Shown: positions 25,480 to 35,282, counted from the stretch's first letter. The stretch: 64,000 bases of DNA from Pseudomonadota bacterium (GCA_021816625.1 JAKAXM010000001.1:62001-126000); one strand, 5' to 3'. A program made the numbers and translations. Notes: a model not told the origin generated them from the letters alone.

Positions 25480-26787
25480 ATGGACAAAAACGTATTCAAG
25501 CGGCGCCGTGCCGAATTCATGGGACTCATGGGTCCGGCAGTGGCCATTATCCCGACCGCCCCCGTGCGCGCCCGCAACGGGGACGTAGAGTACCGCTTTC
25601 GGGCCGACAGCGACTTTTACTACCTCACGCACTTCCCCGAGCCCGAAGCCGTTGCGGTACTGATCCCGGGGCGCGAACAGGGCGAATACTTCCTGTTTTG
25701 CCGGGAGCGCGACCGCGAGAAAGAGCAATGGCAGGGTCGGCGGGCCGGCCCCGAGGGGGCGGTGGCACGCTATGGCGCAGACGATGCGTTTCCGATCGAG
25801 GATATCGACGACATTCTCCCCGGACTGCTTGAGAATCAGCGGCGTGTCTATTACAGCATGGGCCGGCACCCGGAATTCGATGGCCGAGTCCTCGAGTGGG
25901 TAAACGAGGTCCGCGGCAAGGCCCGCTCGGGCGTGGCCGCGCCCGAGGAATTCGTAGACCCGAGCCACATCCTCCACGAGATGCGCCTCACAAAACGATC
26001 CGAAGAGATTGCCTTGATGCGCAAGGCGGCGGCCGTCGCCGGCGAAGGGCACAGCCGCGCTATACGGGCGTGCGCACCGGGTATGCGGGAATACGAACTT
26101 GAGGCTGAGTTGCTTTATGCCTTTCGCAAAGGGGGCTCGGAATACCCGTCCTATCCGCCGATCGTAGCCTCCGGCGCCAATGCCTGCATCCTGCACTACA
26201 CCGAGAACGATGCCGTGTTGAAAGAGGGCACGCTCGTGCTCATCGATGCGGGTTGCGAGATGGACGGCTACGCCTCCGATATCACCCGAACCTTCCCCGT
26301 GGGGCGGCGTTTCACGGGCGAACAACGCGCCCTTTATGACCTCGTTCTGGCCGCCCATGCCGCCGCGCTCACGCGGCTTGCGCCGGGGCGCGAGTGGCCC
26401 ATGGCCCATGACGCCGCGGTGGCCGTTCTGACGCAAGGACTGGTCGATCTAGGGCTCCTGTCCGGGTCCGTCGACGGCCTGATCGAGAGCGGTGGCTACA
26501 AACGGTTCTACATGCACCGTACCGGCCATTGGCTCGGTCTCGATGTCCACGACGTGGGAGACTACAAGGTGGCTGGTAGCCCGCGGGTGCTCGAGGCGGG
26601 GATGGTGACGACCGTGGAACCTGGCCTTTATGTGTCCGCGGCCGACGATATCCCGGAAGGATTTCATGGCATCGGCATCCGTATCGAGGACGACGTCCTT
26701 ATTACGAAGACCGGCTACGAGATCCTGAGCGCCGCCGTTCCCAGGAGCGCAGAAGACATCGAGGCCTTGCGGGCTGAACGGCTGTGA
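25480..26787 (+). CDS. pepP: Xaa-Pro aminopeptidase
   Basis: 435 residues. Removes N-terminal residues before proline. The creatinase fold is clear: the N-terminal RNGDVEYRFRADSDFYYLTHFPEP, and the metal ligands in LVLIDAGCEMDGYASDITRTFP, YMHRTGHWLGLDVHDVG, VTTVEPGLY and GIRIEDDVLIT. ATG 25480 (MDKNVFKRRRAEF) matches the family start; ATG 25471 and GTG 25444 are open alternatives. Its last codon overlaps ubiH. Confidence 0.94.
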   Translation: MDKNVFKRRRAEFMGLMGPAVAIIPTAPVRARNGDVEYRFRADSDFYYLTHFPEPEAVAVLIPGREQGEYFLFCRERDREKEQWQGRRAGPEGAVARYGADDAFPIEDIDDILPGLLENQRRVYYSMGRHPEFDGRVLEWVNEVRGKARSGVAAPEEFVDPSHILHEMRLTKRSEEIALMRKAAAVAGEGHSRAIRACAPGMREYELEAELLYAFRKGGSEYPSYPPIVASGANACILHYTENDAVLKEGTLVLIDAGCEMDGYASDITRTFPVGRRFTGEQRALYDLVLAAHAAALTRLAPGREWPMAHDAAVAVLTQGLVDLGLLSGSVDGLIESGGYKRFYMHRTGHWLGLDVHDVGDYKVAGSPRVLEAGMVTTVEPGLYVSAADDIPEGFHGIGIRIEDDVLITKTGYEILSAAVPRSAEDIEALRAERL

Positions 26788-27995
26788 CCGCCGAACAGTA
26801 CGACATCGTGATATCGGGTGGCGGGCTCGTGGGAACGACGCTGGCGTTGGCCCTGGCCCGCCTGCCGCTCACGGTCTGTCTCGTAGACCCCGTGGCGAAG
26901 GCGCCGCCGCGGCCCATCCACGACCGCACCTTTACGATCGCCCAGGGATCGAAACGGGCGCTGGCAGCGCTCGGCGTGTGGGGACGACTGGGGGCGGCCG
27001 ATTTCCAGCCCATCCAGGAAATCGAGGTCTCGGATCGCGCCGGACGCTTTGGGCTGACCCATATACGAGCGGCCGAGCAGGGCGTGGACGCGCTGGGCTT
27101 TGTCACGGCCAACGGCGCGCTCCTGGAGGCACTGTATGACGCACTGGCGGCGACCGATATCCCTGTCCGCGCGGGGCGCTTCACCGGTCTCCAGAAGGAG
27201 GGCGCTACGGTCGGCGTGAGCGTAAGCGCGGGCGGCGCGACGGTGCAACTGTCGGCACGCCTGCTCGTGGGTGCCGACGGCACCCACTCCGCGGTGCGCG
27301 CAGCCTGTGGCGTACCCGTCACCGTCCATGACTACGAGCGGGTAGCGATCGTCAGTAACTGCCGTGTCACGGCACCGCGCCCGACCACGGCCTTCGAACG
27401 GTTTACCGAACACGGACCCATCGCGGCCCTGCCCATGGGCGATGATCGTTATACCTTTGTCGTCAGCAGACCGCCGACCGAATCATGGCAGGAGCGGGAC
27501 GACGACGCCTTTTTGTCGGGCCTCGAGCAGGCCTTTGGCGACCGGCTCGGGCATCTCGTCGCCGCCTCGCCCCGGCTCAAGTTTCCACTCATCCGCCAAC
27601 AGGCCGGTGCCGCCACGGACGCCCGCGTACTCCTCGTCGGGAACGCCGCGCATACCCTGCACCCGGTCGCGGGACAAGGATTCAATTTGGGGCTGCGCGA
27701 TGTCGCCGTGCTTGCCGACCGGCTCGCCGATGCCTGCCGCCGCGGCCTCGACTTTGGGGATCCTGCGTGGCTTGCTGGCTTCCACGAGGCCCGGCGGTCG
27801 GATATCGCCAATACCACGCGTTTCACAGACGGCCTTGTGCGCCTCTTCAGCGGGGGGCCGCGGCCCCTCGTAGTCGCCCGCTCGCTCGCCCTGACGCTCA
27901 TCGATTGCCTGCCCGCCGTAAAGCGTGCGCTCGGGATCCGCACCATGGGCCTTAAGGGTCCTCTGCCGCGGCTGCTGCGCGGACTCACGCCATGA
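26784..27995 (+). CDS. ubiH: 2-octaprenyl-6-methoxyphenyl hydroxylase UbiH
   Basis: 403 residues. FAD monooxygenase of the UbiH/UbiF/VisC/COQ6 family, hydroxylating ring carbon 4 in ubiquinone synthesis. Motifs: GGGLVGTTLALALA (FAD), LVGADGTHSAVR, and LLVGNAAHTLHPVAGQGFNLGLRD. GTG start inside the pepP stop (GTGA) and an ATGA overlap with the next gene show tight translational coupling. Confidence 0.93.
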   Translation: MTAEQYDIVISGGGLVGTTLALALARLPLTVCLVDPVAKAPPRPIHDRTFTIAQGSKRALAALGVWGRLGAADFQPIQEIEVSDRAGRFGLTHIRAAEQGVDALGFVTANGALLEALYDALAATDIPVRAGRFTGLQKEGATVGVSVSAGGATVQLSARLLVGADGTHSAVRAACGVPVTVHDYERVAIVSNCRVTAPRPTTAFERFTEHGPIAALPMGDDRYTFVVSRPPTESWQERDDDAFLSGLEQAFGDRLGHLVAASPRLKFPLIRQQAGAATDARVLLVGNAAHTLHPVAGQGFNLGLRDVAVLADRLADACRRGLDFGDPAWLAGFHEARRSDIANTTRFTDGLVRLFSGGPRPLVVARSLALTLIDCLPAVKRALGIRTMGLKGPLPRLLRGLTP

Positions 27996-29167
27996 ATGAC
28001 CGCGCCCGCGAATCGGATGTGGTCATCATCGGTGCCGGCGCCACAGGCGCGGCGCTCTGTCAGGCCCTGGCGGCCCACGGCCTAGAGGTGAGCGTGATCG
28101 ATGCCGCGCAAGCGGCCGACGCAGGCCGCTCGGTGCGTACGAGCGCGCTCAGTCGGGCCTCTTTGCAGTGGCTCGCGCAACTGGGCGCGCAGCCGGCCCC
28201 CGACGTGGAACCGGCGCCCCTGCAGGCCCTGGAGGTGATCGACCGGGATGGCCGCGGACGGCTGCGCTTCGACAGTAGCGAGCTAGGCCAAGAAGACCTC
28301 GGGGTCATCGTCAACCACGGCCTGTGGGAACAGGCCCTGCGGCGCCGGGCCAAGGACATGGCGGGGGTCCGTTGGTACACGGGCCGCGCCGAGGCGATCG
28401 CGATCACGGCCACGCATGGACAGATCACCTTGCAAGATGGACGGCAGGTACGCGCACCCCTGCTCGTGGCAGCCGACGGGGCGCAGTCGCTCATCCGCGA
28501 GCGCCTCGGCATCCCAGTACTCCAGTACCGCTACGGGCAGACGGCCTTGTGTGCCGATATCCGGCTCGAACGGCCGCACGAGGGCGCGGCCTGGCAAAGA
28601 TTCCTGGCTTCCGGACCCTGCGCACTGCTCCCGAGTCCCGACCCCCATAGAGCCTCACTCATATGGTCGGCAGACGATCGCGAAGCAGCCCGCTTACAGG
28701 GCCTGCGTGACGAGGGGTTCGCCGCAGCCCTGACCCAAGCGTTCGGGTCCTACCTGGGCCAGCTCGAGCTCACCGGCCCGCGGGCCTATTTTCCGCTGAC
28801 AGCGGCGCATGCGCGGCGCTATGTCGGTCCCCGCTTTGCGCTGATCGGGGATGCGGCGCACCGCGTACATCCGCTCGCCGGCCAAGGTGTGAACCTTGGC
28901 TTGGCCGACGCGCGCGCCTTGGCCGGGGCGCTCCTCACGCGCGGCCTACAGCCTGCAGATCTCGGCAGTCTACGCCGCCTGCGCGCCTACGAGCGCGAAC
29001 GCAAGGGCGCGAACGTGGCCATGCTGTGCGCGACCACGGCGCTAAACCAGATGTTCCGGAACGACCATCGTTGGCTCCGTGACATCTTGGCCGCCGGCCT
29101 CAATGTCACAGACAGCCTGGGGCCACTCAAAACGTTTTTCATGATTCAAGCAGGGGCGCGGGCCTAG
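27992..29167 (+). CDS. ubiI: UbiI-type ubiquinone biosynthesis hydroxylase (UbiH/UbiF/VisC family)
   Basis: 391-residue paralogue of UbiH. FAD motif VVIIGAGATGAALCQALA, the mid-domain LLVAADGAQSLIRERLG, and FALIGDAAHRVHPLAGQGVNLGLADARAL. Position directly after ubiH matches visC/ubiI (C5 hydroxylase) in E. coli; members can also be UbiF- or UbiL-like, so the exact ring carbon is inferred from synteny. Confidence 0.87.
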   Translation: MNDRARESDVVIIGAGATGAALCQALAAHGLEVSVIDAAQAADAGRSVRTSALSRASLQWLAQLGAQPAPDVEPAPLQALEVIDRDGRGRLRFDSSELGQEDLGVIVNHGLWEQALRRRAKDMAGVRWYTGRAEAIAITATHGQITLQDGRQVRAPLLVAADGAQSLIRERLGIPVLQYRYGQTALCADIRLERPHEGAAWQRFLASGPCALLPSPDPHRASLIWSADDREAARLQGLRDEGFAAALTQAFGSYLGQLELTGPRAYFPLTAAHARRYVGPRFALIGDAAHRVHPLAGQGVNLGLADARALAGALLTRGLQPADLGSLRRLRAYERERKGANVAMLCATTALNQMFRNDHRWLRDILAAGLNVTDSLGPLKTFFMIQAGARA

Positions 29168-29232
29168 GGCTAGGCCGCGACTCACACACCGAGCGGGGCA
29201 CATTCGTATCGCTGCGCGCCATGGCGGCTTGA

Positions 29233-29238
29233 TATGAT
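29233..29238 (+). promoter_or_regulatory. Possible -10 element of the MCE/Mla operon
   Basis: TATGAT at 29233-29238, 46 bases before the first operon start codon, in a region that is otherwise GC-rich. I find no good -35 at standard spacing, so this is tentative. Confidence 0.25.
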
Positions 29239-29283
29239 CCCCGCGGGGAACGCCACGAGGGAAACGCTACGAACGGGACCACG

Positions 29284-30444
29284 ATGGGAGGGGAAACGGG
29301 CAACAATACGGCCGCGGCGAGTCCGGTCGTGCCGGCCGGCTATCGCAGCCACACCGACGAACGGGGGCGCACGGTTGTGACCCTAACGGGCAGCTGGACC
29401 TTGCGGGGCATCGATGGCAAGGTCTGTGATTTGACCGCCGAACTGAAGCGCCATGCCGACGGCCCGGCGCCCGTCGTGTGGGACTGCCGAACCACGGAGG
29501 CCTTCGATAACGTCGGCGCCCTGGTCTTGTGGCGGCTACCGGGCTTCCCGGGCCAGGGCGAGATCAAGATCCGCCCCGAACACGCGGCGCTCTGCGCCCG
29601 CTGGTCGCAACGTAAGACCCCGCCCGCGCCCGGCCGCAGGACGCGCAGCGGGGCCTTGCGGGCGCTCGCGTCGTGGGAACGCGGATTGTGGTCCCATTTG
29701 GTCGACTTCGCCGGACTGCTCGGCCAGACAACCCTTGACATCGGTCTACTCGTACGCCGGCCGCAACGGATCCCCTGGAAGGATATATCCGCGACCATCT
29801 ATGAAGCCGGGGTCCGCGCCCTCGGGATCACGGCACTGGTCGGCGCGCTCGTGGGCATCGTTATGAGCTATCTGTCGGCCCTGGAGCTGCAAACGTTCGG
29901 CGCGCAATCCTTTATCGTGAACATCCTCGGACTGAGCGTGTTGCGCGAACTGGGGCCCCTGCTGGCGGCAATCCTGGTGGCCGGTCGCTCGGGTTCGGCC
30001 ATGGCCGCCGAACTCGGCGTCATGCGTCTTACCGAGGAACTCGATGCGCTGTCGGCCATGGGTGTATCGCGCACGATACGCCTCGTGTTGCCCAAAATCG
30101 TGGCGCTGACCCTGGCGCTGCCCCTGCTCGTGATCTGGACAGACGCCATTGGCCTTGTGGGCGGCATGGTCGCTGCCCACATTACCCTGGGGATCAGTCT
30201 GCCCGGCTTCATTCATGCGATCCCCGCGGCGGTCCCCGTATCCAATTTTCTGCTTGGGATCATAAAGGGCGCGGTATTTGGTACAGTCATTGCCCTGATC
30301 GCCTGCCACTTTGGTTTGCGCATTCAGCCCAATACCTTGAGCCTGGGCGTCGAAACCACGAACGCGGTGGTAACGGCGATCACGGCGGTGATATTCATAG
30401 ACGCGGTCTTTGCCATCGCATTCCGGGGACTTGGTCTGCCATGA
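29284..30444 (+). CDS. MlaE-family ABC permease with N-terminal STAS domain
   Basis: 386 residues. A STAS (MlaB-like) domain occupies about residues 20-110 (VVTLTGSWTLRGIDGK, VVWDCRTTEAFDNVGALVLWRL). The MlaE/YrbE permease occupies about 125-386, with the family motif LGLSVLRELGPLLAAILVAGRSGSAMAAELGVM and five to six membrane helices. It forms the inner-membrane core of an MCE lipid transporter. Fusion of STAS to permease replaces the separate MlaB of E. coli. Overlaps the ATPase gene by four bases. Confidence 0.92.
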   Translation: MGGETGNNTAAASPVVPAGYRSHTDERGRTVVTLTGSWTLRGIDGKVCDLTAELKRHADGPAPVVWDCRTTEAFDNVGALVLWRLPGFPGQGEIKIRPEHAALCARWSQRKTPPAPGRRTRSGALRALASWERGLWSHLVDFAGLLGQTTLDIGLLVRRPQRIPWKDISATIYEAGVRALGITALVGALVGIVMSYLSALELQTFGAQSFIVNILGLSVLRELGPLLAAILVAGRSGSAMAAELGVMRLTEELDALSAMGVSRTIRLVLPKIVALTLALPLLVIWTDAIGLVGGMVAAHITLGISLPGFIHAIPAAVPVSNFLLGIIKGAVFGTVIALIACHFGLRIQPNTLSLGVETTNAVVTAITAVIFIDAVFAIAFRGLGLP

Positions 30445-31214
30445 CGGCCGACACCATCATCGCCATGGAGCACGTCTCGACGCGCTTTGGGGACCAGATC
30501 GTCCATGACGATATCACGCTGCGGGTGCCACGTGGCCAGATCCTGGGCCTGGTCGGAGGTTCGGGGAGCGGCAAAACGACGCTCGTGCGTGAGATGATAG
30601 GGCTTGATGCACCGACCGCGGGGACTGTGCACTTGTTTGGGGAACGTCTGGACCTTTTGCGCGAGGACGCACTTGCCGCCTTGCGCGGGCGCTGCGGGGT
30701 GCTGTTCCAGGGGGGTGCGCTATTTAGCGCCTTTACGGTATACGAAAACATCGCCTTCCCGCTCCAGGAATACCGAGCGGTGGAGCCCGATCTCATCAGG
30801 GACCTCGTTTACATGAAGCTTGCGCAAGTCGGCCTGGAACCGGACGTTGCGAGCCGCCGCCCCGCGGAACTGTCCGGCGGTATGGTCAAGCGCGTCGCTC
30901 TGGCGCGCGCGCTGGCCCTGGAACCGGAACTGCTGTTTCTAGACGAACCCACCTCCGGGCTGGACCCGGTCACCGCGCAAGGTTTCGTGCACCACCTACA
31001 GGGTCTGCACCGGGAACTTGGGTTTACCGCCGTTGTGATCACCCATGACCTCGACCTCATGCATGACCTGTGCACGAGCCTTGCGATCCTGGCTGATCAC
31101 ACCATAGTCGCCCACGGATCGCCGGACGTCGTCGCCAAAAACCAGCACCCGTTCATCGAAGCGATGTTTTCGGGGGAACGCGGGCGCCGGGTATTTGGGG
31201 CGTTGTCTGCATGA
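30441..31214 (+). CDS. MlaF-type ABC ATPase
   Basis: 257 residues. Walker A GGSGSGKTTLVREM, Q-loop region VLFQGGALFSAFTVYENIAFPL, signature LSGGMVKRVALARALA, Walker B LLFLDEPTSGLDP, and the switch His in VITHDLDLM. The V-F-Q-G-G-A-L-F-S pattern is specific to MlaF/Mkl ATPases. Drives phospholipid movement with the MlaE-like permease upstream and the MCE protein downstream. Confidence 0.94.
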   Translation: MTADTIIAMEHVSTRFGDQIVHDDITLRVPRGQILGLVGGSGSGKTTLVREMIGLDAPTAGTVHLFGERLDLLREDALAALRGRCGVLFQGGALFSAFTVYENIAFPLQEYRAVEPDLIRDLVYMKLAQVGLEPDVASRRPAELSGGMVKRVALARALALEPELLFLDEPTSGLDPVTAQGFVHHLQGLHRELGFTAVVITHDLDLMHDLCTSLAILADHTIVAHGSPDVVAKNQHPFIEAMFSGERGRRVFGALSA

Positions 31215-32107
31215 ATAACCGCGCGCACGCCATACGGACCGGTCTGTTCGTGATCGTATTCGTCACGGCCATCTTCGCCGCGGCCTTCTGGATAGGAGGT
31301 GACCACCGGCACCGGGTCCCTTACATCGTGCAGACGACGGGCAGCGTCTTCGGCCTTAGGACACAATCCACCGTATTCTTTCGCGGTCTCAATGCCGGTA
31401 TCGTCAAGCGGATCACGGTCGATCCGCGGGATCCTCGTAAGATTGCGATCCGGATCGCCATCGACAAAAACATCCCCGTCACACGGGGTACCTACGCCCA
31501 GCTGAAACTTCAGGGCGTCACCGGCCTATCCGTTCTGGAACTCAACACCACGGCTGACATGCGGCCCCTACCGACCTCGTCACAACATCCGGCGCACATC
31601 CCGATGCGGCCCTCATTGTTGGCACAACTTACGCATGCGGGCACCGACGCGATCCAGCAGCTCGGCCACCTCAGCCACGATCTGCGCCAGATCCTCGGTC
31701 GCGCCAACCGCCGACACATGAGCGCCATCCTCGCCCACGCCGCGCAGGCGAGCCGCCAGTGGCAATCCTTGACGGGTCGCCTGAACGCCGCGGCCGGCCA
31801 GCTACCAGGCATGGAAGACGAGATCGACCAAAGTCTCACCCAGCTCACACGCGTCACACGCCAAGTCAACGCCCTAAGCGCGCGTCTCAACCGTTTGGGC
31901 GCCACCGCGCAGGGCGCGAGCACCTTCGTGCTGACACGCACGTTGCCGCGTATGAACAAGGCCTTGGCGCGACTGGCCGCCGCGGCCGCGGACGTGCAAC
32001 GCCTAAGCCGCTCCTTACGCCACCACCCCCGCGAACTCCTGCTCGGCGCCCGCCCACTACCGCCGGGCCCGGGCGAGCAAGGTTACAAAGAGGGATCCGG
32101 TCCATGA
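31211..32107 (+). CDS. MCE/MlaD-family lipid transport protein
   Basis: 298 residues: one N-terminal membrane anchor (about residues 9-28), a single MCE domain (about 34-115, with VFGLRTQSTVFFRGLNAGIV and LKLQGVTGLSVLEL), then a long helical tail (about 135-275) likely to line a hydrophobic tunnel. Anchored in the inner membrane and projecting into the periplasm. The tail is longer than that of E. coli MlaD. Four-base overlaps on both sides show a single operon. Confidence 0.92.
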   Translation: MNNRAHAIRTGLFVIVFVTAIFAAAFWIGGDHRHRVPYIVQTTGSVFGLRTQSTVFFRGLNAGIVKRITVDPRDPRKIAIRIAIDKNIPVTRGTYAQLKLQGVTGLSVLELNTTADMRPLPTSSQHPAHIPMRPSLLAQLTHAGTDAIQQLGHLSHDLRQILGRANRRHMSAILAHAAQASRQWQSLTGRLNAAAGQLPGMEDEIDQSLTQLTRVTRQVNALSARLNRLGATAQGASTFVLTRTLPRMNKALARLAAAAADVQRLSRSLRHHPRELLLGARPLPPGPGEQGYKEGSGP

Positions 32108-32697
32108 TGACATCCGCCCAAAAGGCACTGCTCCTGTTGGCCCTCACAGGTCTTGGCGGCTGCACCTTATTCCCCACACGCGCACCCGAGATCCTGGTCG
32201 ATCATGACTTCGGGCCTTTGCGGGCGCAAACGGCACAGGTAAGCGGTCCCCCTGTCCTCTTGCGTGTCAAAAGCCTCGGCTGGCTGGCCGGGACCACCAT
32301 CCATTACCGCTTGCTCTACCAGGATCCCACGGCGGTCCATGTGTATGCGCAAAACCGCTGGATCGCGCCGCCCACCGCACTGCTCAAAGCCCGGATCCGC
32401 TGGCATCTCGGCAACGCCCCGCGGCTGCAGGCCGGAACCGGACCAATCGCGCGGCTCGTGGTGACCTTGGCGCGCTTCGACCAGGACTTTGCGAGCCCGC
32501 GTCAGGCCTTCGTGCGGCTCACCGCCACAGCGCAACTCTACGATATCGGCAATGGGGCACTCATCGCCACCACGACCCTCAATCTGCGCCAGCCCTGCGC
32601 GCCGACGGTGTCGGGGGCCGTGGCCGGACTGGCGCGCCTGGGCCGGGTGGCGAGCGCGCGCCTTGCGCAGTTTGCAAAGAAACGGCTCGCGCGCTAG
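32104..32697 (+). CDS. ABC-type transport auxiliary lipoprotein (PqiC/YmbA family)
   Basis: 197 residues. Signal and lipobox LLLLALTGLGGC point to an outer-membrane or periplasmic lipoprotein. The body follows the PqiC/YmbA pattern with PVLLRVKSLGWLAGTTIHYRLLYQDP and a late conserved FVRLTATAQLYDIGNGALIATTTL. These proteins accept substrate from MCE proteins at the outer membrane. ATG 32104 overlaps the MCE gene stop as ATGA. The 3' end overlaps convergent ntrC by four bases. Confidence 0.85.
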   Translation: MMTSAQKALLLLALTGLGGCTLFPTRAPEILVDHDFGPLRAQTAQVSGPPVLLRVKSLGWLAGTTIHYRLLYQDPTAVHVYAQNRWIAPPTALLKARIRWHLGNAPRLQAGTGPIARLVVTLARFDQDFASPRQAFVRLTATAQLYDIGNGALIATTTLNLRQPCAPTVSGAVAGLARLGRVASARLAQFAKKRLAR

Positions 32698-34085
32698 AGG
32701 TCAAGCTCCTTTAGCTTGCGGGTCAACGTATTACGGCCGAGACCCAGCCGCTGGGCCGCCTCTTGTTTGCGCCCCCCGGTGTGGCGGAGGGCCGCCTCGA
32801 TCAAGGTGCGCTCGAATTCGAGACTGAGATCGCTGTAGACGGCCTTTTCGCCCAAGGCAAGCCGCTGTTCAACGACGCTGCGCAGACCGGCGCGCCAATC
32901 GATCCCGGCCGGGGCCGGATCGACCTCTTTCAGTTCTGGGGCCAGATCCGTGATACGGATCGTCCGTCCCGGGGCCATGACGGTCAACCACCGGCAGGTG
33001 TTCTCGAGTTGCCGGACATTGCCGGGCCAGGGCAGCTTACCAAGATACTGCTCCACCTCCGGGGCTAGGCGTTTGGCCTCGACCTTGAGTTCGGTGGCGG
33101 CGACCGCGAGAAAATGCCGCGCCAGCAGCGGTATGTCTTGGCGACGATCACGCAGCGCCGGGACATGGATGCGGATGACATTGAGCCGGTGGAACAAATC
33201 CTCCCGAAACAAACCATCGGCTACGCGCTGCTCGAGGTTTTGGTGGGTCGCCGCGATCACCCGCACATTGGTCTGTATCTTCTCGCAACCCCCTACCCGG
33301 TAAAACTGGCCATCCGACAGGACCCGCAGCAGACGCGTCTGGAGGTCGGGCGGCATGTCGCCGATCTCGTCTAGGAATAGCGTGCCGCCATCGGCCTGCT
33401 CGAAACGGCCCCGCCGTTGGGTGAGCGCCCCGGTAAAGGCGCCCCGCTCGTGCCCAAAGAGCTCCGACTCGAGGAGACCGGCGGGAATGGCGGCGATATT
33501 GAGCGCGATGAAGGCATTGCGCGCCCGCGGACTGTGATTGTGGAGGGCTCGTGCCACCAGTTCTTTGCCGGTCCCGGATTCGCCGTTTATGAGAACCGTG
33601 ATATGCGAACCAGACAGCCGGCCGATGGCGCGAAAAACCTCTTGCATGGCCGGGGCGGCCCCGAGAATCTCCGGGGTGGCCTCCGGCCGCTCCGTGCTCA
33701 GGACCTGGCCTTGGCGACGATGCTCGATGGCGTAGCGGGCAAGACCTACCGCGTGGTCTACGTCGAACGGTTTGGGGAGGTACTCGAAGGCCCCGCCCTG
33801 GTAAGCCGCCACGGCGCTATCCAGATCAGAATGCGCCGTCATGACGATCACGGGCAGCGCCGGGAGCATGCGGCCGACCGTCTCCAAGAGCTTAAGGCCT
33901 GAGAGGCCATTCATACGAATATCGGTGATGACGACGTCGGGCGTCTCGTTGTGGAGCTCATCCAAGGCGGCACTGGCCCCCGTAAAGGAGCGCACCTGCA
34001 TGCCCGCTTGTTGGAAGGCCTTTTCCAGAACCCACCGGATCGACTCATCGTCATCGATGATCCATACACTATCCTGTCGCGTCAT
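32694..34085 (-). CDS. ntrC: Nitrogen regulation response regulator NtrC (sigma54 activator)
   Basis: 463 residues. Receiver domain ([16 protein letters not shown], phospho-Asp in VVITDIRM near residue 54). AAA+ domain with Walker A GESGTGKE, the sigma54-contacting GAFTGA loop, and Walker [15 protein letters not shown]-terminal Fis-type helix-turn-helix ([23 protein letters not shown]). Complete NtrC architecture; activates nitrogen-assimilation genes under nitrogen limitation. Overlaps ntrB by 17 bases. Confidence 0.95.
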   Translation of the reverse strand: MTRQDSVWIIDDDESIRWVLEKAFQQAGMQVRSFTGASAALDELHNETPDVVITDIRMNGLSGLKLLETVGRMLPALPVIVMTAHSDLDSAVAAYQGGAFEYLPKPFDVDHAVGLARYAIEHRRQGQVLSTERPEATPEILGAAPAMQEVFRAIGRLSGSHITVLINGESGTGKELVARALHNHSPRARNAFIALNIAAIPAGLLESELFGHERGAFTGALTQRRGRFEQADGGTLFLDEIGDMPPDLQTRLLRVLSDGQFYRVGGCEKIQTNVRVIAATHQNLEQRVADGLFREDLFHRLNVIRIHVPALRDRRQDIPLLARHFLAVAATELKVEAKRLAPEVEQYLGKLPWPGNVRQLENTCRWLTVMAPGRTIRITDLAPELKEVDPAPAGIDWRAGLRSVVEQRLALGEKAVYSDLSLEFERTLIEAALRHTGGRKQEAAQRLGLGRNTLTRKLKELDL

Positions 34086-35136
34086 GCTCCTGCCTCAGGG
34101 GGAGAAATAAGGTAAATACCGTGCGGCCGGGCCGGCTCGTATACTCGATAAGGCCAGCGTGACGGCGAGCGATGTCCTGCGCGATCGACAGACCAAGACC
34201 GGTGCCCGCCGCGCGTCCCGTCACCATCGGATAAAAGAGGGTTTCACGCAGGGCTGCCGGCACGCCGGGGCCATCGTCTTCGACTTCCGCCCGCAAGACG
34301 AGCCGATGGCGGCGCTGGCCGATCGTGAACTGACGCTCGACCCTCGACCTCAACACGACCGTGCGGCTAGGGGCTTGCACAGAGTTGCGCACGAGATTCA
34401 AGACCGCCTGCACTAGCTGATCGGGATCCCCCATGAATTGCGGGATGCTGGGATCGTAATCGCGCCGCAGCGTCAGACCATCGCCCACCTCGGCTAGGAT
34501 CAGCGCGCGCACATGCTCAAAGACCTGATGAATATTCACCTGGGCCTGGAGATAAGGCCTGCTCGGCCCCGTCAGACGATCCACGAGACCCTGCAGACGG
34601 TCCGCTTCCCGGATGATGATGCGCGTGTATTCGCGTTCACTCTCCGCAAGCTTGCGCTCTAGGAGTTGGGCGGCGCCGCGCAAGCCGCCGAGCGGGTTTT
34701 TGATCTCGTGGGCAAGGCCCCGCACGACCGCGCGCTGGGCCTCATGACGGTCCACGAGATCTTCTTCCTGCGCCAAGCGCCGCAAGCGATCGACCTGGCT
34801 GAGCTCCAGCAACAAAGCGGCGTCCTGGATCCCCGCGCCCCCCTCGGGAAGCAGGGCGGTGACGGTCAAGTCCACGGTCACCTCACGGCCCGGAAGCGGC
34901 AGCGGCAGCCCGCGGCGGGTGAAGGAATGGGCAGTTTGCAGGGTGTCTGCAAATAACTCCGTGAGCGCGCCGGTCTGCGGCCAAAGCCGCTGGAGCCGTT
35001 GCCCCAGCATCTGTTTGGCGCTTAGCTCAAAGAGCATTTCGCTCGCCGGGTTAACGGCCTGCAAGCGCAAGCCGGCGTCCGCCACCACGACGGCGGTCGT
35101 CAAGTTCTCTACGATGCTCTCGGCATGACGCGTCAC
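34069..35136 (-). CDS. ntrB: Nitrogen regulation sensor kinase NtrB
   Basis: 355 residues, soluble. PAS domain (TTAVVVADAGLRLQAVNPASEMLF), phosphorylated His in the H-box GLAHEIKNPLGGLRGAAQLLE, N-box NLVRNSVQA and G-boxes DDGPGVP and GTGLGLSIAQDIA. Partner of NtrC, normally controlled by PII. GTG start at 35136 after GGGGG. No glnA or glnK gene in the window. Confidence 0.94.
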   Translation of the reverse strand: MTRHAESIVENLTTAVVVADAGLRLQAVNPASEMLFELSAKQMLGQRLQRLWPQTGALTELFADTLQTAHSFTRRGLPLPLPGREVTVDLTVTALLPEGGAGIQDAALLLELSQVDRLRRLAQEEDLVDRHEAQRAVVRGLAHEIKNPLGGLRGAAQLLERKLAESEREYTRIIIREADRLQGLVDRLTGPSRPYLQAQVNIHQVFEHVRALILAEVGDGLTLRRDYDPSIPQFMGDPDQLVQAVLNLVRNSVQAPSRTVVLRSRVERQFTIGQRRHRLVLRAEVEDDGPGVPAALRETLFYPMVTGRAAGTGLGLSIAQDIARRHAGLIEYTSRPGRTVFTLFLPLRQEHDATG

Positions 35137-35223
35137 GCTGCCCCCTTAGGCAAGATTCGCGCCAGGTCCCAAGCCCCAGGAAACGCCCCTTCGGCGGGCG
35201 CGCGTGCCCCATTATGGACCATT

Positions 35224-35240
35224 TGCACCAATAATGGGCA
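35224..35240. promoter_or_regulatory. Possible NtrC-binding site in the ntrB/NRAMP divergent region
   Basis: TGCACCAATAATGGGCA resembles the NtrC enhancer consensus TGCACC-N5-GGTGCA: the left half is exact, the right half imperfect and one base displaced. It overlaps the presumed -35 of a CATAAT promoter (forward 35211-35216) reading toward ntrB, which would fit autoregulation. It also lies upstream of the divergent transporter gene. Confidence 0.32.
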
Positions 35241-35253
35241 TAAGGGCTAAGGC

Positions 35254-35282
35254 TTGCGCTAAATGTAAATGAATCTTATTAT
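35254..35282 (+). promoter_or_regulatory. Sigma70 promoter for the NRAMP-type transporter
   Basis: TTGCGC at 35254-35259, a 17-bp AT-rich spacer, and TATTAT at 35277-35282. Transcription would begin near 35289, giving a ~29-nt leader to ATG 35318 and ruling out the upstream TTG codons as starts. No clear Fur or MntR operator is visible, although the spacer is notably AT-rich. Confidence 0.55.

Noticed and set aside
25381-26436. 351-codon minus-strand frame opposite pepP
   Set aside because: Antisense to a clear creatinase-fold peptidase; no independent support.
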